Origin: an uncultured Curvibacter sp.
Lineage (GTDB): Bacteria > Pseudomonadota > Gammaproteobacteria > Burkholderiales > Burkholderiaceae
Length of the DNA: 13,225 nt
Assembly: GCA_946481355.1 (NCBI GenBank)
Contig: CAMLNH010000030.1
Coordinates: 1 to 13,225 of the forward strand
Reading direction: 5' to 3'
This document shows, piece by piece, positions 6,533-13,225 of this stretch (its first letter is position 1; every line of letters begins with the position of its first letter). Made by a program: the position numbers and the translations under genes. The notes below the pieces were generated by a model. That model saw nothing but the letters and a program-made list of their open reading frames with translations. It had not been told where the DNA came from and did no database searches.

Positions 6533-7594
6533 TCAGACGAGGCTTTGCTCAAGGCCCTGCACCAGAATGTCCTTGGGCAGGTCGATACCAATGAAGACCA
6601 TTTTGCTCAGACGCTGCTCGCCCTCGGCCCACTCGGGGCCCAGGTCGCTGCCCATGAGCTGGTGCACGCCCTGGAAGATGACCTTGCGATCCGTGCCCTT
6701 CATGTGCAGCACGCCCTTGTAGCGCAGCATGCGCGGGCCGTAGACATTGATGATGGCGCCCAGGAAGTCTTCGAGCTTGTGCGGATCAAAGGCACGCTCG
6801 GAACGGAAGACGAAGCTTTTCACATCGTCGTCATGGTGATGGTGGTGGCCATGGCCGTGCTGGTGCGATGGGTGGCTGCAGTGCTCGCCGTGCGCGTGGT
6901 CATGATCATGGTGATCGTGGTCATGCCCATGGTCATCGTCCTTGAGGAAGTCGGGGTCGATCTCGAGCTTGGCGTTGAGGTTGAAACCACGCAGGTCGAA
7001 GACTTCCTTGATCGCCACCTCGCCGAAGTGGACGGCCTTCTGCGGGGCACGCGGATTCATGTGCTTGAGGCGGTGCTGCAGGGCATCGACCTCGGCCGCG
7101 TCCACCAGGTCGGTCTTGCTGATGAAGATCTGGTCGGCGAAACCCACCTGGCGACGCGCCTCCTGGCGGTCGTTGAGCTGCTGGGCGGCGTGCTTGGCAT
7201 CGACCAGGGTGATGACGGAATCGAGCAGGAAGCTCTCGGCGATCTCGTCGTCCATGAAGAAGGTCTGCGTCACCGGGCCGGGGTCGGCCAGACCCGTGGT
7301 CTCGATGACCACGCGCTCGAAATCCAGCAGGCCCTTGCGCTTCTTGGCCGCGAGCAGTTGCAGCGTGGTGCGCAGGTCCTCGCGGATGGTGCAGCAGATG
7401 CAGCCATTGCTCATCTGGATGATCTGCTCCTGGGTGTCAGAGACCAGGATGTCGTTGTCGATGTTCTCCTCACCGAACTCGTTCTCGATCACGGCGATCT
7501 TCTGGCCGTGTGCTTCCTGCAGCACGCGCTTGAGCAGGGTGGTCTTGCCGGCGCCCAGGAAGCCGGTGAGGATGGTGGCGGGGATCAAAGCCAT
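6533..7594 (-). CDS. COG0523/CobW-family GTPase, probable zinc metallochaperone
   Basis: A 353-residue G3E-family P-loop GTPase. Walker A is GFLGAGKT (11-18), the CxCC metal site is GCICC (64-68), the ETTG switch is at 98-101 and SKTD, a guanine-specificity motif, at 159-162. Residues 219-257 form an Asp/His-rich loop with 18 histidines and one cysteine. A CobW C-terminal domain follows (about 258-353). Members of this family insert or deliver metals; those with His-rich loops and CxCC are mostly tied to zinc (ZigA/YjiA/ZNG1-like), with cobalamin CobW and nitrile-hydratase activators as other branches. No cobalamin genes are nearby, so zinc is the better guess (inference). I chose the ATG at 7592-7594 because Walker A then falls at the usual place; an upstream in-frame TTG at 7631-7633 would add 13 residues with no family counterpart. 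It precedes dksA. Confidence 0.93.
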   Translation of the reverse strand: MALIPATILTGFLGAGKTTLLKRVLQEAHGQKIAVIENEFGEENIDNDILVSDTQEQIIQMSNGCICCTIREDLRTTLQLLAAKKRKGLLDFERVVIETTGLADPGPVTQTFFMDDEIAESFLLDSVITLVDAKHAAQQLNDRQEARRQVGFADQIFISKTDLVDAAEVDALQHRLKHMNPRAPQKAVHFGEVAIKEVFDLRGFNLNAKLEIDPDFLKDDDHGHDHDHHDHDHAHGEHCSHPSHQHGHGHHHHHDDDVKSFVFRSERAFDPHKLEDFLGAIINVYGPRMLRYKGVLHMKGTDRKVIFQGVHQLMGSDLGPEWAEGEQRLSKMVFIGIDLPKDILVQGLEQSLV

Positions 7595-7615
7595 GATGCA
7601 CTCTCGCAAAGGAGT

Positions 7616-7648
7616 GGCCGCCAACTTGCGCAAGGCAGGTCGGCGGCC
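7616..7648 (-). repeat. Inverted repeat in the leader of the GTPase gene
   Basis: GGCCGCC (7616-7622) and GGCGGCC (7642-7648) are perfect 7-bp arms flanking a region with the 10-bp palindrome CTTGCGCAAG (7625-7634). The element lies just downstream of the proposed promoter, 22 nt before the ATG. It could be an mRNA hairpin controlling translation or an operator. It does not resemble the Zur box consensus I know. Confidence 0.45.
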
Positions 7649-7658
7649 AGGACAGGGG

Positions 7659-7688
7659 GGTATATGGGAAGTGTAGCGAGCCTGTCAA
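7659..7688 (-). promoter_or_regulatory. Putative sigma70 promoter of the COG0523 GTPase gene
   Basis: On the minus strand a perfect -35 TTGACA (7683-7688) is followed, after 18 bp, by TATACC (7659-7664), which matches TATAAT at four positions. It starts 13 nt after the rlmI stop codon and would give a leader of roughly 57 nt holding the inverted repeat at 7616-7648. Confidence 0.55.
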
Positions 7689-7701
7689 GAGGGCGCTGCC
7701 C

Positions 7702-7703
<2 letters not shown>
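7689..7703 (-). terminator. Hairpin at the rlmI stop codon, possible weak terminator
   Basis: GAGGGC-AGC-GCCCTC is a perfect 6-bp GC-rich stem with a 3-nt loop. It begins with the last two bases of the rlmI TGA (7702-7704). Only TT follows before the -35 of the next promoter, so intrinsic termination would be weak at best. Confidence 0.4.
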
Positions 7704-8886
<1,183 letters not shown>

Positions 8887-8975
8887 GGACGGGATTGTCG
8901 GGCTTTTCCGGGGTTTCCTTTTGCATCGTTACGGGTAGAGTGGCTGCCAAAGGGCCGCAGGCCGAGGAGACCGTT

Positions 8976-10706
8976 ATGCGATTCAAGGACGTCAAGATCG
9001 GGACCAAGCTCATGGGCGGCTTCATCCTGGTCCTGGTTCTGGCTGCCATCCAGTCGGCGCTGGCCGTGTTCGGCACCAACGCGCTGAACAGCAACACCCG
9101 GCAGATGTCCGACCACCTGCTACCCAGCGCCCTGCACACCGGCTTCCTCGGCACCCAGGCCAGTCGCCTGCGCGCGGCGCAGTTCCAGCACCTGCTGGTC
9201 TTCGGCGAGGACGATCGCCGGGCCCTCGAGAAACAGATGGATGGCCTGCGCGAGGCCGTGAACACCGAATCGCAAGCGTACGCCCGCAACCTCCAGTCCT
9301 CGGAGGAAAAAACCCATTTCGAGAAATTTCAGACCGAATGGAAGAAGTACCAGGCCCAGCAGACTGAGATCACGGGACTGGCACGCCAACGCCGCGATGA
9401 GGAGGCCATGGACATCCTCAAGGGTCCAGGCCTGCAGACCTTCGAGGCCATGCTGGCCGAATTGCGCGCCCTGTCGGAGCTGTCGCAGGACGGCTCCATC
9501 TTGGCGCGGGACGCGAGCACCAGCCTACAGCGCACCGTGATGGTGGCCAATCTCGGCGCGCTGACCCTGACCATCATCCTCGGTCTGCTGATCGCGCTCA
9601 CGCTCAACCGCACCATCGCCGGCGGCCTGTCCTACGCGGCCCAGCTCACGCGCAAGGTGGCCCAGGGCGACCTGAGCGCGCGCATCACACCGAATACGGG
9701 CGACGAGATCGGCCAGCTGCTGCACGCCGTGCGCGACATGCAGGACGCGCTCACCCGACTCGTCAACCAGGTGCGCCAGGGCAGCGATGCCGTCTCCACC
9801 GCCAGCGCCGAGATCGCCACTGGCAACAACGACCTCTCGGCCCGCACCGAGAGCCAGGCCAGCGCCCTGCAGCAGACCGCGGCCTCGATGGAAGAGCTCT
9901 CCTCCACCGTGCGGCAGAACGCCGACAACGCACGCCAGGCCAACCAGCTCGCACAGAGCGCGAGCACGGTGGCCGTGCAGGGCGGCGAGGTCGTGGCCCA
10001 GGTGGTGGACACCATGAAGGGCATCAACGACAGCGCGCGCAAGATCCACGACATCATCAGCGTGATCGATGGCATCGCCTTCCAGACCAACATCCTGGCG
10101 CTCAACGCCGCGGTGGAAGCCGCCCGTGCGGGTGAACAGGGCCGCGGCTTTGCGGTGGTGGCCAGCGAGGTGCGCAGCCTGGCCGGGCGCAGTGCCGAAG
10201 CCGCCAAGGAGATCAAGGCCCTGATCACCGACAGCGTGGAACGCGTGGGCCGGGGCACGACCCTGGTGGATCAGGCTGGCAACACCATGAACGAGGTGGT
10301 GGCCAGCATCCGGCGCGTGACGGACATCATGGGCGAGATCAGCGCCGCCAGCAGCGAGCAGAGCCAGGGCGTGGCCCAGGTCGGCGAGGCCATCACGAGC
10401 ATGGACCAGACCACGCAGCAGAACGCGGCCCTGGTGGAAGAAATGGCCGCCGCGGCCAGCAGCCTCAAGAGTCAGGCGCAGGAGCTGGTGCAGACCGTGG
10501 CCGTGTTCAGGCTGGGGGGCGACACAGGCCAGGCCGCCCCGACGGTAGCGGCGGCCGTGGCCGCACCGGCACCGACCGTTCGCGCGCCCGCCCCAAAACC
10601 GGCGCCCGCGGCAACCCAGCGCCTCTCGGCACCCGCCGCACTGGCGTCCGCGAAAGCGCCCACCAGGTCAGCTGGCGCCGACGACAACGACTGGGAGACC
10701 TTCTAG
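8976..10706 (+). CDS. Methyl-accepting chemotaxis protein (Tar/Tsr-like architecture)
   Basis: A 576-residue transmembrane chemoreceptor. TM1 spans about 13-32. A periplasmic four-helix-bundle-type sensor of about 155 residues follows (33-187), then TM2 (188-210) and HAMP (about 211-263). The cytoplasmic coiled coil has the conserved hairpin tip (FQTNILALNAAVEAARAGEQ, 369-388), which contacts CheA/CheW, and Glu/Gln-rich methylation helices near 292-310 and 480-495. A 55-residue Ala/Pro linker ends in NDWETF, close to the NWETF tether that recruits CheR/CheB in enteric high-abundance receptors. Start ATG 8976 has GAGGAGA at 8964-8970 with 5 nt spacing; an earlier in-frame ATG at 8895 would add 27 residues before the TM1 leader and lacks a site. 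The ligand cannot be told from sequence. No other chemotaxis gene is nearby, so it must use a distant che cluster. Confidence 0.96.
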   Translation: MRFKDVKIGTKLMGGFILVLVLAAIQSALAVFGTNALNSNTRQMSDHLLPSALHTGFLGTQASRLRAAQFQHLLVFGEDDRRALEKQMDGLREAVNTESQAYARNLQSSEEKTHFEKFQTEWKKYQAQQTEITGLARQRRDEEAMDILKGPGLQTFEAMLAELRALSELSQDGSILARDASTSLQRTVMVANLGALTLTIILGLLIALTLNRTIAGGLSYAAQLTRKVAQGDLSARITPNTGDEIGQLLHAVRDMQDALTRLVNQVRQGSDAVSTASAEIATGNNDLSARTESQASALQQTAASMEELSSTVRQNADNARQANQLAQSASTVAVQGGEVVAQVVDTMKGINDSARKIHDIISVIDGIAFQTNILALNAAVEAARAGEQGRGFAVVASEVRSLAGRSAEAAKEIKALITDSVERVGRGTTLVDQAGNTMNEVVASIRRVTDIMGEISAASSEQSQGVAQVGEAITSMDQTTQQNAALVEEMAAAASSLKSQAQELVQTVAVFRLGGDTGQAAPTVAAAVAAPAPTVRAPAPKPAPAATQRLSAPAALASAKAPTRSAGADDNDWETF

Positions 10707-10717
10707 GACCGGTCCTA
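10704..10717. terminator. Perfect 14-bp palindrome holding the stop codons of both convergent genes
   Basis: TAGGACCGGTCCTA is its own reverse complement. Its first TAG ends the chemoreceptor (plus strand) and the TAG on the other strand ends xerC. RNA from either side could fold a 5-bp stem with a 4-nt loop. No T tract is present, so its use as a bidirectional terminator is a guess. Confidence 0.4.
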
Positions 10718-11671
10718 CTTGCCGCCTTTGATGCGCGCGCGCGGATGCGCCGCGTCGTAGGCCTGGGCCAGGTGCTGGAAATCGAGCCGCGTGTAGACCT
10801 GGGTCGTGCTGATGTTGGCGTGGCCCAACAGCTCCTGCACGGCCCGCAGATCGCTGCTGGACTGCAGCACATGACTGGCGAAGGAATGGCGCAGCATGTG
10901 TGGGTGCACGGGCGTGGCCAGCCCGGCCTGCAGGCTGCGGCGCTTGAGACGCTGCCAGACGGACTGCGACGTGAGCCGCGTGCCGTGACGGCCGATGAAG
11001 AGCGCGGGCTGATCGGCGGGCACGCCGGCCTGCGCGCGCACCGCGAGCCAGGCCTGCAAGGCCGTCATCGCCGCCGAGCCCACGGGTACGCTGCGGCGCT
11101 TGCTGCCCTTGCCCAGCACATGGGCCTCGCCGGCCTGCAGGTCGACCCACCCCCTGGCGCTTGAGCTCGCCTGCACGTCCAGGCCCGTCAGCTCGCTCAC
11201 GCGCAGGCCGCTGCTGTAGAGCAGCTCGGTCATGGCCGCGTCGCGCGCCTGCAGCCAGGGATCGTCGCCCTCGTCGCGGTGCGCGGCCAGTTGCACGGCG
11301 TCGTCCACGCTCAAGGCCTTGGGCAGGGGCTTGGCCACCTTGGGTGCGCGCACGTCCTGCACCGGATTGCTGGCCACGCGGCCCTCGCGCCCCAGCCAGG
11401 CATAGAAACCGCGCCAGCCCGAAAGGATGAGGGCGATGCCGCGGCCACTGCGCCCGCCGCCATGCATCTGCGCGATCCAGCGCCGCACATGGACGTTTTG
11501 CACGTTCGACAGCGTCACGCCGATCTGCCCAGCAAACTCGGCGAGCTTGCGCAGATCCTGTGCGTAAAGTTCGACCGTGCGCTGGGCGAGGCGCTTTTCC
11601 ACCCGCACATGTTCCAGGTAGCGCTCGATCAGCTGCTGATCGTCGCTGCCGGACACGGCGGTCTGGTTCAC
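10715..11671 (-). CDS. xerC: Tyrosine recombinase XerC
   Basis: A 318-residue tyrosine recombinase that with XerD resolves chromosome dimers at dif. The N-terminal SAM-like core-binding domain covers about 10-105 (YLEHVRVEKRLAQRTVELYA, 18-37). The catalytic domain holds the complete set: R157 in SSGLRVSEL, K188 in LGKGSKRR, H258 and R261 in HPHMLRH, H284 in LLGHANISTTQVYT, and nucleophile Y293. The XerC identity, not XerD, is supported by the dapF-DUF484-xerC order shared with many proteobacteria. The start is GTG at 11669-11671; GAGG at 11678-11681 is 6 nt away and runs into the TAA of the preceding gene, so translation is probably coupled. No dif-like site was noticed in the window. Confidence 0.96.
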   Translation of the reverse strand: MNQTAVSGSDDQQLIERYLEHVRVEKRLAQRTVELYAQDLRKLAEFAGQIGVTLSNVQNVHVRRWIAQMHGGGRSGRGIALILSGWRGFYAWLGREGRVASNPVQDVRAPKVAKPLPKALSVDDAVQLAAHRDEGDDPWLQARDAAMTELLYSSGLRVSELTGLDVQASSSARGWVDLQAGEAHVLGKGSKRRSVPVGSAAMTALQAWLAVRAQAGVPADQPALFIGRHGTRLTSQSVWQRLKRRSLQAGLATPVHPHMLRHSFASHVLQSSSDLRAVQELLGHANISTTQVYTRLDFQHLAQAYDAAHPRARIKGGK

Positions 11672-11674
11672 GAT

Positions 11675-12337
11675 TTACCTCAGGCGGGACAGCGCAGCAC
11701 TCGCCACCTCGGCAATGCGCGCCAGGAAATCCGTGCCCATGGTGCTGGTGTAACGCTGCGCATCGGGCGAGGCCAGCACGACCATGCCGAAGGCCGGGCC
11801 GCTGCTGCCGGCCTCCAGCGGACGCAGGGGCAGCAGGGCCAGCGAGACCGCCTGGGTCGGATGCGGCAGCCATTGCGTGGCCTCGAAGCCCGAGTTGACG
11901 CCGCAGAAAGGCTCGCGCAGGGAGTTGGCCAGCAGGCGCGCATCCTCGCTCACGTCTTCGGCCCAGGGCTCGCCCGCGAAGGCGGCATCCACATCCCAGA
12001 GGCGGATCGCCACCTGGGGCACGGCGAACTGCAGCTGGATGGTGTCGACGATGGCCTCGGGGATGAGGTCTTCCTCTTCCACAAGGAAAAGATCGCGCGC
12101 CCAGCGCAGCATCTTGTCCGACAGTGCCAGGTTGTCGCCGCCGTGGCGGATCATCTCCATGAGCCGGCCTTCGAGCATGCGGATCTTCTCGCGCAGCAGC
12201 TCGGCCTGGCGCTCCTGCAGGCTCACGGTGCGTCGGCTGTGCGGGCTGATCAGGCAGATCTCGGCCAGCAAGTCGGCCTGGCGCTCGAAGAAGGCGGGGT
12301 TGCCGCGCAGGTAGTTGGCGATGTCTTGTTCGGTCAT
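11675..12337 (-). CDS. DUF484 family protein (GAF-like)
   Basis: A 220-residue cytoplasmic protein of the DUF484 family, the position held by yigA between dapF and xerC in E. coli. The N-terminus has the family signature IANYLRGNPAFFERQADLLA (6-25). A Glu/Arg-rich helix that is probably coiled coil follows (SLQERQAELLREKIRMLEGR, 39-58). Residues about 90-218 resemble a GAF fold. No catalytic residues are evident and the biochemical role is not established. It begins 10 nt after the dapF stop and ends 3 nt before the xerC GTG, so the three form one operon. The ATG at 12335-12337 lacks an obvious Shine-Dalgarno, which fits coupling to dapF. Confidence 0.92.
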   Translation of the reverse strand: MTEQDIANYLRGNPAFFERQADLLAEICLISPHSRRTVSLQERQAELLREKIRMLEGRLMEMIRHGGDNLALSDKMLRWARDLFLVEEEDLIPEAIVDTIQLQFAVPQVAIRLWDVDAAFAGEPWAEDVSEDARLLANSLREPFCGVNSGFEATQWLPHPTQAVSLALLPLRPLEAGSSGPAFGMVVLASPDAQRYTSTMGTDFLARIAEVASAALSRLR

Positions 12338-12347
12338 GGTTGTTGTT

Positions 12348-13220
12348 TCACTTCAGATCGGGCACGTCGACTTCGCCCTGGAACACGGTGGTGGCGGGGC
12401 CGGTCATCAGCACAGGCTGCCCCTCCCCGCTCCACTCGATGGTCAGCACACCTCCGCGGGTCTGCACGTCCACCCGCGTGTCGAGCCGGCCCAGGCGGAT
12501 GCCGGCCACCACGGCGGCGCAGGCGCCGGAGCCGCAGGCCAGGGTCTCGCCGGCACCGCGCTCCCAGACGCGCAGCTTCACGTGCGAGCGGTCGACGATC
12601 TGCAGGTAGCCGGCGTTCACGCGGCGCGGGAAACGCGCGTGGGTCTCGATCAACGGGCCCTGCGTGCGCACGGGTGCGGTCTCCACATCGGGCACCAGCT
12701 GCACCGCATGCGGATTGCCCATGGACAGCACGGCCAGGGGCACGGCGACGCCATCGACCGGCACGGGCCAGGTCTGCCAGGCGCCATCGGCCACGGGGCT
12801 CAGGCCGCTGCCGTCGAAAGGCACGCGCTCCAGCGCGAAGATGGGGGCGCCCATGTCGACCGTGACACGGCCATCGGCATTGAGGCGCGGTTCGATCACG
12901 CCGCCCAGGGTCTGGACGCGGATGCGGTCCTTGCCCGTGAGGCCGGCGTCATGCACATAACGCGCGAAGCAGCGCGCGCCGTTGCCGCACTGCTCGACCT
13001 CGCTGCCGTCGGCGTTGTGGATGACGTATTCAAAGTCGATGCCCGGCGCCGGGGCCGGGCGCACGCTGAGGATCTGGTCGGCGCCGACGCCGAAATGGCG
13101 GTCGGCCAGCCAGCGGTACTGGGCCAGGGTCAGGCCCCCGGGCACGCTGGGGCCGCGGGTTTCGTCGAGCACGACGAAGTCATTGCCCGCGCCCTGCATC
13201 TTGGTGAAGCGGATACGCAT
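12348..13220 (-). CDS. dapF: Diaminopimelate epimerase
   Basis: A 290-residue cofactor-independent racemase that converts LL- to meso-diaminopimelate, the last intermediate before lysine and a cross-linking residue of peptidoglycan. It is two pseudo-symmetric halves, each giving one catalytic cysteine. Cys78 lies in EQCGNGARC (76-84) and Cys229 in LACGSGACA (227-235). Substrate-binding motifs include [11 protein letters not shown] (7-17), the MGNPH loop (167-171) and WERGAGET (219-226). The length is slightly above the usual 275 or so. The ATG at 13218-13220 yields the family N-terminus [10 protein letters not shown]; only 5 nt lie beyond it, so its ribosome site and promoter are outside the window. 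First visible gene of the dapF-DUF484-xerC operon. Confidence 0.98.
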   Translation of the reverse strand: MRIRFTKMQGAGNDFVVLDETRGPSVPGGLTLAQYRWLADRHFGVGADQILSVRPAPAPGIDFEYVIHNADGSEVEQCGNGARCFARYVHDAGLTGKDRIRVQTLGGVIEPRLNADGRVTVDMGAPIFALERVPFDGSGLSPVADGAWQTWPVPVDGVAVPLAVLSMGNPHAVQLVPDVETAPVRTQGPLIETHARFPRRVNAGYLQIVDRSHVKLRVWERGAGETLACGSGACAAVVAGIRLGRLDTRVDVQTRGGVLTIEWSGEGQPVLMTGPATTVFQGEVDVPDLK

Positions 13221-13225
13221 GGCCG

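Noticed and set aside
8887..8975. Sigma28-type or sigma70 promoter for the chemoreceptor
   Set aside because: TAGAGT at 8936-8941 could be a -10, but no -35 or flagellar-type consensus lies at a suitable distance.

Overview
The window reads as an ordinary, gene-dense stretch of chromosome from a GC-rich betaproteobacterium, most likely in the Burkholderiales and probably Comamonadaceae. Three things point there: the gene order xerC ... rlmI-type methyltransferase - COG0523 GTPase - dksA - STAS protein - hslV - hslU - mraZ - rsmH; a DksA with a long Lys/Ala/Pro tail and one remaining zinc-finger cysteine; and an HslV that starts with the short propeptide MEQFHG. The family placement rests on recalled gene order and protein features, not on a search. 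I found no mobile element, tRNA, rRNA, CRISPR array or phage gene.

Layout, left to right. All genes are on the minus strand except the chemoreceptor, so transcription mostly runs right to left. 1-1087 is the start of the division and cell-wall (dcw) cluster: rsmH, cut by the window edge, preceded by mraZ. 1088-1382 is an AT-rich intergenic region holding a likely mraZ promoter, a four-copy 10-bp-periodic MraZ operator, and a second, unexplained repeat cluster. 1383-3294 holds the hslV-hslU protease/unfoldase pair. 3295-3436 is a spacer with four tandem stem-loops. 3437-5296 encodes a large protein with STAS-like modules, 5342-6352 a DksA-type RNA polymerase regulator, and 6533-7594 a COG0523/CobW-family metallochaperone GTPase with a His-rich loop. 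7702-8886 encodes an RlmI-type 23S rRNA m5C methyltransferase. 8976-10706 (plus strand) is a chemoreceptor. It converges on dapF-DUF484-xerC (12348-13220, 11675-12337 and 10715-11671), and the two final stop codons lie inside one perfect 14-bp palindrome.

Working together: dapF supplies meso-diaminopimelate for peptidoglycan and lysine, and mraZ/rsmH open the division cluster. HslVU performs protein quality control. DksA and the GTPase concern transcription control and metal supply. XerC resolves chromosome dimers. Four genes (rsmH, mraZ, dksA, xerC) start with GTG. In rsmH and xerC the Shine-Dalgarno overlaps the previous gene's stop codon, which suggests translational coupling.

I see no clearly new multi-gene system. 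The most interesting items are regulatory (the MraZ box array and the repeat cluster behind it), the basic-tailed single-Cys DksA next to a zinc-type GTPase, and the poorly characterised STAS protein.
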